The translations under genes and the position numbers were made by a program. Shown here in pieces: positions 26,600 to 35,344 of a DNA stretch of 64,000 nt. The DNA is taken from positions 434,001 through 498,000 of the forward strand of contig NZ_CP049862.1 of NCBI RefSeq assembly GCF_011300875.1, in the 5' to 3' direction. How positions within the stretch are numbered: the first letter of the stretch is position 1; every line of letters starts with the position of its first letter. The notes beneath the pieces were generated by a model. The model saw only the letters and a list, made by a program, of their open reading frames with translations. It had not been told where the DNA came from and ran no database searches. The stretch comes from Sanguibacter sp. HDW7 (GTDB lineage: Bacteria; Actinomycetota; Actinomycetes; Actinomycetales; Cellulomonadaceae).

Positions 26600-27520
26600 G
26601 TGACCTTCACACCCGATGCGCCGAGACGCTCGATGGTGACGCTGCCTCGAACGCTCGCCGTCGTCGGGACCGCTGCCGTCCTCTTCCTCGTTCTCGCCCC
26701 GCTCCTCCCCAGCCGCGACGAGCCCTCTCCGGTCCCGTCAGTGTCGCCGGCCTCCACCCCGACGGCGATGCTCCGCCCTGACGTCGTCCATGACCTCCGT
26801 CCCGCGCCGGGGCTCGCGGAGTCCGTGGACCGGCTGCGTCCCGCCGTCGAGGCCGCGGCGACGGACGAGCAGTTCGCGTTTCTCGAGCAGCACACCGACG
26901 CGCCCGTGCGGTGGTCGCCGTGCCGGGGGATCCACGTCGTCATCAACCCCGGGTCAGCCCCCCGTGCGTTCGAGGCGAAGACGCTCCTCCTGCTCGAGGA
27001 GCTGAGCGATGCGACAGGACTGGTCTTCGTCTACGACGGCGTCACCGCGGAGCGGGTCGACATCGACCGGGACGACTACCAGCCCCAGATGTACGGCGGA
27101 CGCTGGGCCCCGGTCCTCATCGGCTTCGGGGAGCTCGACGAGCACGGCGTCGACTTCCTGGGCCTCGCGCAGAACCTCACACGTTCATCGACCGAGCTCG
27201 AGGACGCCTGGGACGGGTGGGACCCGCTCGACGACGTCGGCTTCGACGTGGCGCACGGCGCGGCGTACGACGAGGCTCTCGGGTACGTGAGCGGCACGAT
27301 CGTCCTCGACCCGAGCGTCCTCGACCTCGAGCCGGTGGCTGGCGAGATGGCCTGGACGGGCGTCCTCCGGCACGAGCTCGGTCATCTTGTCGGTCTTGAC
27401 CACGTCGAGGACCCGATGCAGATCATGCATGCGTGGCAGTGGGGAGTCCGGACGTACGCAGACGGCGATCGCGCGGGCCTCGCCGTGCTCGGTGCCGGTG
27501 CGTGTCGCCCTGACCAGTAG
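26600..27520 (+). CDS. Membrane-anchored metzincin-type metalloprotease 2
   Basis: A 306-residue protein with an N-terminal signal/anchor (TLAVVGTAAVLFLVLAPLLP, ~residues 15-35), then an external domain with RWSPCRGIHVVINPGSAPRAFE, a QPQMYGGRWAPVLIGF segment, and the zinc site HELGHLVGLDH with the Met-turn QIMHAW. It is a clear paralogue of the protein at 25352-26506 (compare YQPSRYGDRWAPAIVGW) but lacks the long cytoplasmic extension. The GTG at 26600 is chosen for AGGA 8 nt upstream; ATG 26633 is possible. The 93-nt divergent space holds an inverted repeat of the CCACGCG…CGTGG type. Confidence 0.8.
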   Translation: MTFTPDAPRRSMVTLPRTLAVVGTAAVLFLVLAPLLPSRDEPSPVPSVSPASTPTAMLRPDVVHDLRPAPGLAESVDRLRPAVEAAATDEQFAFLEQHTDAPVRWSPCRGIHVVINPGSAPRAFEAKTLLLLEELSDATGLVFVYDGVTAERVDIDRDDYQPQMYGGRWAPVLIGFGELDEHGVDFLGLAQNLTRSSTELEDAWDGWDPLDDVGFDVAHGAAYDEALGYVSGTIVLDPSVLDLEPVAGEMAWTGVLRHELGHLVGLDHVEDPMQIMHAWQWGVRTYADGDRAGLAVLGAGACRPDQ

Positions 27521-27532
27521 CGGGGCACGACG

Positions 27533-27573
27533 ACGGCCCCCGCCCGCCGCTCGAGGCGGCGGACGGGGGCCGT
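27533..27573. terminator. Bidirectional terminator
   Basis: An 18-position GC-rich stem (27533-27550 with 27556-27573, one mismatch) with a 5-nt loop lies between the convergent metalloprotease and glpK ends. Confidence 0.75.
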
Positions 27574-27589
27574 TCCCCCGGGACGGGGG

Positions 27590-29107
<1,518 letters not shown>

Positions 29108-29186
29108 GGTGGGGTTCCTTCACGTCGTCGTGGTCGGAGGGCTGCGGAGGTGGTGCGGTGGCGCCCGGGCCGGGCGCGGTCGGGAT

Positions 29187-29214
29187 GCGGGCGGCGCGCA
29201 CGCGCGCCGCCCGC
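29187..29214 (-). terminator. Intercistronic hairpin between glpF and glpK
   Basis: A 12-bp perfect GC stem (29187-29198 with 29203-29214) with a 4-nt CACG loop begins a few bases past the glpF stop. It may terminate part of the transcription or protect the upstream mRNA, so glpK could be expressed at a different level from glpF. Confidence 0.6.
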
Positions 29215-29220
29215 GGCAGG

Positions 29221-29967
29221 TCAGATGTATGCGGCGCCGACGAGGCCACCGATGAGGCCACCGAGGAGCGGGCCGACGATCGGCACCCACGCATAGCCCC
29301 AGTCGCTCGAGCCCTTGCCCTTGATGGGCAGCAGGGCGTGCGCGATGCGCGGGCCGAGGTCACGGGCGGGGTTGATGGCGTACCCGGTCGGGCCTCCGAG
29401 GGAGGCACCGATGCCGACGACGATGAGGGCGACGCCGAGCGGGCCGAGGCCCGAGGGGGTCTGGCTGGAGACGACGACCCAGAAGACGAGGACGAAGGTC
29501 GCGATGACCTCGGTGATGACGTTCCAGCCGTAGGAGCGGATGCCGGGGCCCGTCGAGAAGACGCCGAGCTTGGCGCCCGGGTCGGCGTCCTCGTCGAAGT
29601 GCTTCTTGAACGCGAGGAACATGAGGACGGCGCCGAGGAAGGCGCCGAGCAGCTCTGCGGCGAAGTAGACGAACATGTTCCCGACGGTCGGGTCGATCAC
29701 GCCGGCGTCACTCGTGAAGAACGGCTTGTCGGCGGCGAAGAGCCCGAGGGTCACGGCCGGGTTGAGGTGGGCGCCGGACTTGAAGGCGACATACACACCG
29801 GCGAAGACCGCGAGGCCCCAGCCGAAGTTGATGAGGAGCCATCCGCCGTCGAAGCCCTTGGACTTCGGCAGGAGGACGGTGGCGACGACACCGCCACCGA
29901 GGAGCAGAAGGATGGCGGTGCCGAGAACCTCGGACCAGAAGGCGTCCATCAGCATGAGGGTGCTCAC
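29221..29967 (-). CDS. glpF: Glycerol uptake facilitator (aquaglyceroporin)
   Basis: A 248-residue MIP-family channel with six membrane helices and both half-helix motifs: HLNPAVTLG (first NPA, ~residue 70) and YAINPARDLGPR (second NPA followed by Asp, the mark of glycerol rather than water channels, ~residue 190). It passes glycerol across the cytoplasmic membrane by facilitated diffusion, and glpK traps it. The GTG at 29967 is used; in-frame ATG codons at 29955 and 29949 are alternatives and no clear ribosome-binding site decides. It lies 140 nt downstream of glpD. Confidence 0.95.
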   Translation of the reverse strand: MSTLMLMDAFWSEVLGTAILLLLGGGVVATVLLPKSKGFDGGWLLINFGWGLAVFAGVYVAFKSGAHLNPAVTLGLFAADKPFFTSDAGVIDPTVGNMFVYFAAELLGAFLGAVLMFLAFKKHFDEDADPGAKLGVFSTGPGIRSYGWNVITEVIATFVLVFWVVVSSQTPSGLGPLGVALIVVGIGASLGGPTGYAINPARDLGPRIAHALLPIKGKGSSDWGYAWVPIVGPLLGGLIGGLVGAAYI

Positions 29968-30107
29968 TTTCAGGGGTGGACTTCGTTGTCACGCCCCGGC
30001 CGCGTCGGTGCGGTCGGGTGGGCGCCGCCCGGGTGGGCGGGGCAGGAAGGGTGGAGCAGGGTGGTGCTGTCCGGTTTTCGGTGCGGTGCCGGGGCGCCGC
30101 CCCAGGT

Positions 30108-31859
30108 TCAGCGACCGAGCGGCCGCAGGGGTGCGACGTCGGCGGCGGCGAGGCGGGTGCGCTCGGCCGACGCGTCGTCGGGCTGGCGCTCCGCCGCGGC
30201 CTCAGCCTCTGCGCGAGCGGTGTACGAGGTGACCTCGTCGAGGCGTCGGGGCTCGTCCCAGCCGAGGCGGTCCGCGGCGATGCGGGAGATCTCCTCGAGC
30301 GCGGCGAGCCCGCGGTCGCGGATCTCGTAGTTGAGTCGGGTGCGGTGGAGCAGGACGTCCTCGAGGTGGAGGACTCCTTCGGCCTCGACCGCGTACGCGA
30401 TCTCGGCACGGAGGTACGCGGGGGCGTGCTCGAGCGGGCGGGCGAGGTCGGGCTGCGCCTCGCACAGCGCGACGAGGTCGCCGACGAGCGAGCCGTAGCG
30501 GTGGAAGAGGTGGTCGAGCATCGCGCGGTCCCAGCCGTAGGTGCGGGCGTGGCGGCGGGCCCAGTTGCGCTGCGCGTCGAGCCCGACGGCTCCGAGCAGC
30601 GGTGTCTGCGCCGTGACCGACGGCCGGGTGCGGGCCTCGACGCCGAGCGCGAAGTCGACCGCGTCCTCCGCCATGACCCGGTACGTCGTGAGCTTGCCGC
30701 CCGCGATGACGGTGAGCCCGGGGGTCGGCGAGGCGACGGTGTGCTCGCGGGAGACCTTCGCGGAGCTTGTGCCCTCCTTGGTCCCGGGCTGGAGGAGGGG
30801 TCGCAGGCCGGCCCACGTGCCGATGATGTCGTCCCGCGTGAGCGGGTCGGCGAGGACTGCGTTGGCGTGCTCGAGCACGTAGTCGATGTCCGCGCTCGTC
30901 GCGACGGGGTGCGTGAGCTCCTGCTCCCACGGGGTGTCGGTCGTGCCGATGACCCAGTAGCGCGACCACGGGATGACGAAGAGCACGGACTTCTCGGTCT
31001 GGAGGATCAGGCCGACGGTGCCGCGGATGCGCTCGCGGGGCACGACGATGTGGATGCCCTTGGATGCGAGGACGCGCAGGCCGCCGTCGGAGCCGGCGAG
31101 GGACTCGGTCTCCTCGGTCCACACGCCCGTCGCGTTGATGACGTGGCGCGCCTTGACAGGGAAGCGCTCGCCCGTCTCGAGGTCCTCGAGGACGGCGCCG
31201 TCGACCCGGCCCGACGGGCTCGACGTGAGCTCGACGACCTGTGTGCGGGTCGCGGCGTGCGCGCCGTACTCCGAGGCGGTGCGGACGAGCGTGAGGACGA
31301 GGCGGGCGTCGTCGACGGACGCGTCCCAGTAGCGCAGGGCGCCGACCGCGGCGTCGTGGCGCAGGTCGGGGAAGAGCTTCTCCATGCCGGTGCGCGTGAG
31401 GTGGCGGTGCCAGGGCATGGCGCGCGAGCCGGGAGCGAGGGTCGCGAGGCCGTCGTAGAGGGCGACGCCCGCGCCGATGTACGCGCGCTGCCACACGTGG
31501 TGCTCGAGCGGGAAGAGGAAGGAGACGGGCTTGACGAGGTGCGGCGCGAGCTTCTTGATGAGGAGGTCGCGCTCGGTGAGCGCCTCCTTGACGAGGTGGA
31601 AGTCGAGCATCTGCAGGTAGCGCAGGCCGCCGTGGACGAGCTTGGAGGAGCGTGACGACGTGCCGGACGCCCAGTCCTGGCTCTCGACGATCGCGGTCGT
31701 CAGGCCGCGGCTCACGGCGTCGAGAGCGATGCCGGCGCCAGTGACACCGCCGCCGACGACGAGGACGTCGAGCGGCTCGGTGACCGACGCGCGGAGGGCG
31801 TCGAGCGAGGCGCGACGGGTCGCCGGGGTGAGGCGGGATGCGGAACCGGAGACGGACAT
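30108..31859 (-). CDS. glpD: Glycerol-3-phosphate dehydrogenase, FAD-dependent
   Basis: A 583-residue GlpD/GlpA-family flavoprotein oxidising glycerol 3-phosphate to dihydroxyacetone phosphate at the membrane and feeding electrons to quinone. The FAD-binding LDVLVVGGGVTGAGIALDA is at residues ~25-43, followed by SSRSSKLVHGGLRYLQ, the mid-domain KGIHIVVPRERIRG, IIGTWAGLRPL and GGKLTTYRVMAEDA. The C-terminal DAO_C-type region follows. The ATG at 31859 has AAAGGTGA upstream. It is divergent from a sugar-sensing regulator and probably heads glpD-F-K. A small GGGGCG-type hairpin follows the stop (~30091-30104). Confidence 0.95.
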   Translation of the reverse strand: MSVSGSASRLTPATRRASLDALRASVTEPLDVLVVGGGVTGAGIALDAVSRGLTTAIVESQDWASGTSSRSSKLVHGGLRYLQMLDFHLVKEALTERDLLIKKLAPHLVKPVSFLFPLEHHVWQRAYIGAGVALYDGLATLAPGSRAMPWHRHLTRTGMEKLFPDLRHDAAVGALRYWDASVDDARLVLTLVRTASEYGAHAATRTQVVELTSSPSGRVDGAVLEDLETGERFPVKARHVINATGVWTEETESLAGSDGGLRVLASKGIHIVVPRERIRGTVGLILQTEKSVLFVIPWSRYWVIGTTDTPWEQELTHPVATSADIDYVLEHANAVLADPLTRDDIIGTWAGLRPLLQPGTKEGTSSAKVSREHTVASPTPGLTVIAGGKLTTYRVMAEDAVDFALGVEARTRPSVTAQTPLLGAVGLDAQRNWARRHARTYGWDRAMLDHLFHRYGSLVGDLVALCEAQPDLARPLEHAPAYLRAEIAYAVEAEGVLHLEDVLLHRTRLNYEIRDRGLAALEEISRIAADRLGWDEPRRLDEVTSYTARAEAEAAAERQPDDASAERTRLAAADVAPLRPLGR

Positions 31860-31931
31860 GGGGTCACCTTTCGTCGTCGTCGACCTGGTGACGTCCACGC
31901 AACCAGCGACGGCACGGACGCGCAACCGGGG

Positions 31932-31945
31932 TGCACAGATGTGCA
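31932..31945. promoter_or_regulatory. Candidate operator of the glycerol regulator
   Basis: TGCACA-GA-TGTGCA is a perfect 6-bp palindrome with a 2-nt spacer in the 145-bp divergent space between glpD and the SorC-type regulator, 72-86 nt upstream of glpD. It is the only obvious dyad there besides a CCCCGGG repeat near 31963-31980. Confidence 0.5.
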
Positions 31946-32004
31946 AGGCTAGGACCTAGATCCCCGGGACAAACCCCCGGGTGCGGAGCAGGAAGGGTCA
32001 AGAG

Positions 32005-33024
32005 GTGGCCATGCGTGCACGTGGGAGGGACGTCCTCGCAGCGGCGTCGATGTACTACCTGCAGGACATGACGATGGAGACGATCGCTCGCCAGCTCGGC
32101 ACGTCGCGCTCGACCGTCTCCCGGCTCATCAAGGAGGCGCGCGAGACCGGCGTCGTCGAGATCACGCTGCGTCCCACGCAGTCACGCGCCCCCGGCCTCA
32201 CCCAACGCATCCGCGACCGCTACGGCATCGACGCGTACGTCGCCCCCGTGCCCGACTCCGCGTCCCAGGCCGACCGCCTCGACCACGTCGCACGCGCGGC
32301 CGCGCGCCTCGTCGGCTCGTGGTTCGACTCCGAGATGGTCCTCGCGATCGCGTGGGGCACGACGATCCACGCGATCGCCGAGCACCTCCAGCGCAAGCCC
32401 ACGCGCGGTTCCGCCGTCGTCCAGCTCAACGGCGCCGCCAACACCCGCTCGAGCGGCGTCGACTACGCGGGCGACCTCATCTCCGGCTACGGCCGGGCCT
32501 TCGGTGCGCACGTCCACCACTTCCCCGTGCCGGCGTTCTTCGACTTCGCCGAGACACGCGACGCCATGTGGCGCGAACGCTCCGTGCGCCGCGTGCTCGA
32601 CGTCCAGCGGCGCGCGGACATCGCGCTGTTCTCCGTCGGCGCGCTCGAGGGCGAGCTGCCGAGCCACGTCTACTCGGCCGGCTACCTCGAGCCGTCGGAC
32701 GTCGAGATGCTCGGGGTCGAGGGCGTCGTCGGCGACGTGTGCACGGTGTTCCTGCGGGCCGACGGCTCGTTCTCCGACATCGCGATCAACGCGCGCGCGA
32801 CCGGGCCGACGCCCACGCAGCTCCGCGAGATCCCGCGGCGCGTGTGTGCGGTCGCGGGCGACACGAAGGCCGTGCCGCTGCGTGCGGCGCTGCTCGCGGG
32901 CATCCCGACGCACCTCATCACGGACGAGCTCACGGCGCAGCGGCTCCTCGAGCTCGACGATGACGTCGACGACGACCCGACCTGGACTCCCGTCGGTGAC
33001 CCCCATCCCCTCCGCGGCTCGTAG
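32005..33024 (+). CDS. SorC/DeoR-type sugar-binding transcriptional regulator
   Basis: A 339-residue regulator. The N-terminal helix-turn-helix MTMETIARQLGTSRSTVSRLIKEARETG covers residues ~21-48, followed by the SorC/sugar-binding effector domain (VLAIAWGTTIHAIAEHL, VVQLNGAAN, LFSVGALEG, GVEGVVGDVCTVFLRADG, RRVCAVAGDTKAVPLRAALLAGIPTHLITDE). The conserved phosphosugar-binding pattern suggests a phosphorylated polyol or sugar as effector, and glycerol 3-phosphate is the natural candidate given divergence from glpD-F-K. The GTG at 32005 has AGGAAGG 8 nt upstream; ATG 32011 is an alternative. The stop codon sits inside a hairpin arm. Confidence 0.88.
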   Translation: MAMRARGRDVLAAASMYYLQDMTMETIARQLGTSRSTVSRLIKEARETGVVEITLRPTQSRAPGLTQRIRDRYGIDAYVAPVPDSASQADRLDHVARAAARLVGSWFDSEMVLAIAWGTTIHAIAEHLQRKPTRGSAVVQLNGAANTRSSGVDYAGDLISGYGRAFGAHVHHFPVPAFFDFAETRDAMWRERSVRRVLDVQRRADIALFSVGALEGELPSHVYSAGYLEPSDVEMLGVEGVVGDVCTVFLRADGSFSDIAINARATGPTPTQLREIPRRVCAVAGDTKAVPLRAALLAGIPTHLITDELTAQRLLELDDDVDDDPTWTPVGDPHPLRGS

Positions 33025-33057
33025 CGCTCCTCCACGCTGGTGATGCTCGCTACGAGC
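33017..33057 (+). terminator. Hairpin terminator overlapping the regulator stop
   Basis: Perfect 10-bp arms GCTCGTAGCG (33017-33026) and CGCTACGAGC (33048-33057) enclose a 21-nt loop; the TAG stop of the regulator lies in the left arm. The CGTAGCG/CGCTACG word is shared with the hairpin at 12821-12863. Confidence 0.6.
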
Positions 33058-33103
33058 GTGCATCGATGCGACGAGTCGGCAGTCGGGGCGGAAGGGCCGC
33101 CGG

Positions 33104-33382
33104 TCAGGCCGCCGCGTTCTCCTCGCTGTCGAGGATCAGCCAGTCCGGCCACAGCTCCGACGACGCGAAGAGCGCGGCGCCCCACAGGACGAGGACCAGC
33201 GCGGTTGCGAGGATCCACAGCGCCCTCATCTTCCGGGGGGAGCTCCGGAGCGGCGTCGCGAGCGCGGCGAGCGGTCCGACGAGCGCGAAGGGAGCGAGGA
33301 TCCCTGTGAGGGCGAGCATCGCGGCGAACCAACGGTCCTGGGTTCTTGACGTGACGGGCGGTGCTGCGACGGCGTCGGCCAT
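33104..33382 (-). CDS. Small two-TM membrane protein
   Basis: A 92-residue protein with two membrane segments (residues ~20-42 and ~52-73) separated by a short basic loop (LRSSPRKMR) and with an acidic C-terminal tail. The start ATG at 33382 has GAGAGGGG upstream. It is convergent with the glycerol regulator. No recognised domain; function unknown. Confidence 0.6.
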   Translation of the reverse strand: MADAVAAPPVTSRTQDRWFAAMLALTGILAPFALVGPLAALATPLRSSPRKMRALWILATALVLVLWGAALFASSELWPDWLILDSEENAAA

Positions 33383-33441
33383 GAGTGTTCCCCTCTCGGC
33401 GGCGTGAAGCTGTCCACTCTAGAGCAAAGATCTCGCTCTCA

Positions 33442-33458
33442 CGATATGTCGCGATATG
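33442..33458. promoter_or_regulatory. Phased CGATATG direct repeat upstream of the NAGS gene
   Basis: CGATATG occurs at 33442-33448 and again at 33452-33458, exactly 10 bp apart (one helical turn), in an otherwise GC-rich region 43-59 nt upstream of the N-acetylglutamate synthase start. TAGCGT at 33489-33494, 6 nt before the GTG, is a likely -10. The protein binding the repeat is unknown. Confidence 0.4.
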
Positions 33459-33500
33459 CTCGGCGCGCTGCCGCCGAGCACGGGGGAGTAGCGTTCTCGC

Positions 33501-34016
33501 GTGAGCTCCGCCCTTCCTGCCTTTACCGTCCGTCCCGCCCTGCCCGCCGACGTCCGCGCGATCCGCGAGCTCGTCGAGCCGTACGCGCACCGACGCATCC
33601 TCATCGCGAAGGAGCAGGTCACCTACTACGAGGCGGTGCAGGAGTTCGTCGTCGCGGTCGACGGCGCGGCCACGGTCATCGGGTGCGGTGCGCTGCACGT
33701 CATGTGGTCGGACCTCGCGGAGATCCGCACGCTGGCCGTCGGGCCGGGCTGGGTCGGCGCGGGTGTCGGGCACGCGATCCTCGACACGCTCGTCGAGCGC
33801 GCGCGGGCGCTCGGGCTCGAGCGCGTGTTCTGCCTGACGTTCGAGGTCGACTTCTTCGCGCGCCACGGGTTCGAGGAGATCGAGGGCACGGTCGTCACGA
33901 CCGACGTCTACGCCGAGCTGCTGCGCTCGCACGACGACGGCGTCGCGGAGTTCCTCGACCTCGCGCGGGTCAAGCCGAACACCCTCGGCAACACCCGCAT
34001 GCTCCTCCGCCTCTGA
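33501..34016 (+). CDS. argA: Amino-acid N-acetyltransferase (short N-acetylglutamate synthase)
   Basis: A 171-residue GNAT-fold enzyme of the short actinobacterial N-acetylglutamate synthase type: FTVRPALPADVRAIRELVEPYAHRRILIAKEQVTYYEAVQEF at the start, then the acetyl-CoA loop AEIRTLAVGPGWVGAGVGHAI (residues ~75-95) and VFCLTFEVDFFARHGFEEIEG near the end. It carries out the first step of arginine biosynthesis, glutamate plus acetyl-CoA, in the cytoplasm. The GTG at 33501 is preceded by TAGCGT at 6 nt and by no ribosome-binding site, so the mRNA is probably leaderless. It stands alone, away from other arg genes. Confidence 0.88.
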   Translation: MSSALPAFTVRPALPADVRAIRELVEPYAHRRILIAKEQVTYYEAVQEFVVAVDGAATVIGCGALHVMWSDLAEIRTLAVGPGWVGAGVGHAILDTLVERARALGLERVFCLTFEVDFFARHGFEEIEGTVVTTDVYAELLRSHDDGVAEFLDLARVKPNTLGNTRMLLRL

Positions 34017-34046
34017 GGGCTGCCCGCCGGGCCCGGCCCGATACGC

Positions 34047-34113
34047 CGAGATAGCCCCTACGACGCGAGATAGGGCGTGCCAAGGACTGTCTCGCGTCGT
34101 AGGGACTATCTCG
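34047..34113. repeat. Dispersed 63-bp inverted repeat, copy 5 (67 bp here)
   Basis: 27-bp arms (34047-34073 and 34087-34113, two wobble positions) surround a 13-nt centre; the inner 63 bp is 34049-34111. Each arm begins and ends with CGAGATAG, 19 bp apart. It lies between the convergent N-acetylglutamate synthase and mutY genes. Confidence 0.88.
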
Positions 34114-34131
34114 CGAGCACGTGAGGGACTG

Positions 34132-35016
34132 TCAGGTCGGGAGGTGGAGGCCGCCGGGCGACTCCTCCGCCAGGTGGTCCTCGACGAGGGTCGCGATGCA
34201 GCGTTCCAGCTGGGCCGCGTCGGGCCAGAGCTCCGCGAGCTCCGCGCGCGGGACCGGCACGGAGGCAGCGCGCAGCGCGCCCATGACGCGGCCGCGGCAC
34301 TGCCGGTCGGTGCCCTCCCACGCCTGCGTCCGACGTCGGCCGGCGTGCTCGTCGGGCGGCGACCCTGCGAGACGCCACGCGCACAGGTCCGCGACCGGGC
34401 ACTCGCCGCAGCGCGGCGCTCGAGCCGTGCAGACGAGCGCCCCGAGCTCCATCGACGCGGCGGCCCACGCGGCCGCGGACGCGTCGTCGTCGGGCAGGAC
34501 CTGCTCCGCGAGCCGCACCTCCCCGGCCGTCTGGTGCGGGTGCGGCAGCGCCGTGCCCGCGACGGCGCGCGCGAGCACGCGCCGCACGTTCGTGTCGAGG
34601 ACGACGGCCCGACGCCCGAACGCGAACGCCAGCACCGCCCCCGTCGTGTACGGGCCGATGCCCGGCAGCGCGAGCAGCTCCTCGGAGGTGGACGGCACCT
34701 CGCCGCCGTGCCGCTCGACGATCGTCCGCGCGCAGTCCTGCAGCCGCAGCGCACGCCGCGGGTAGCCGAGCGTGCCCCACATCCGCAGGACGTCGGCGGC
34801 CTCCGCGGCCGCAAGCTCGGCCGGGCCGGGCCACCTCTCGAGCCACGCGCGCCACGACGGTTCGACGCGTGCGACGGGCGTCTGCTGCGACATCACCTCG
34901 GAGACGAGCACGCCCCAGGGCGTGCGGTCGGGCGCCCGCCACGGCAGGGGCCGCGCCTCGCGCGCGAACCACTCGACCGTGCGGGCGCGCAGGAGGGCGG
35001 GGGAGGTGGTGGGCAC
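34132..35016 (-). CDS. mutY: A/G-specific adenine DNA glycosylase
   Basis: A 294-residue MutY that removes adenine mispaired with 8-oxoguanine. Residues PLPWRAPDRTPWGVLVSEVMSQQT (~23-46) hold the catalytic Glu, LLALPGIGPYTTGAVLAFAFG is the helix-hairpin-helix (~112-132), VVLDTNVRRVL holds the catalytic Asp, and C-x6-C-x2-C-x5-C (CTARAPRCGECPVADLC) binds the 4Fe-4S cluster (~197-213). The C-terminal 8-oxoG recognition (NUDIX-like) domain is absent or very short, as in many actinobacterial MutY. Start GTG at 35016. Confidence 0.94.
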   Translation of the reverse strand: MPTTSPALLRARTVEWFAREARPLPWRAPDRTPWGVLVSEVMSQQTPVARVEPSWRAWLERWPGPAELAAAEAADVLRMWGTLGYPRRALRLQDCARTIVERHGGEVPSTSEELLALPGIGPYTTGAVLAFAFGRRAVVLDTNVRRVLARAVAGTALPHPHQTAGEVRLAEQVLPDDDASAAAWAAASMELGALVCTARAPRCGECPVADLCAWRLAGSPPDEHAGRRRTQAWEGTDRQCRGRVMGALRAASVPVPRAELAELWPDAAQLERCIATLVEDHLAEESPGGLHLPT

Positions 35017-35067
35017 GGAGCCATGGTCGCACCCGGCGGGCCGTCGGCCCGTCGCGCACGGCCCGCG

Positions 35068-35130
35068 AGCTAGTCCTCTCGACGCGAGACAGTCGCCGGC
35101 GCGCCCTGTCTCGCGCCGAGGGGACTAGGT
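35068..35130. repeat. Dispersed 63-bp inverted repeat, copy 4
   Basis: 25-bp arms (35068-35092 and 35106-35130, one mismatch near the end and two wobble positions) surround a 13-nt centre. The arm sequence CTAGTCCTCTCGACGCGAGA is shared with copy 1. Unlike the others it lies between two divergent gene starts (mutY at 35016 and the secreted protein at 35345), so a terminator role is unlikely here. The rest of 35131-35344 shows no other recognisable element. Confidence 0.88.
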
Positions 35131-35344
35131 CGGCGGACAGGCGCCGAGGGCCGGATCGCGACCCGGAGGGTGGCATCGCGGGTGAGAGTCCTCGGGTCGA
35201 GGGGTCCTGGCACCTCACCCCCTCACGACCTGCGGACGGGTGCCGGGTGACGTCCAGGGCGATCCCTGGCGTGCCACAGTGAACGCTGGTCGGCTGGCAG
35301 GACCGCCGGGCCACGGTGCCCGGCTCCGACCGACGGGAGCCGTC

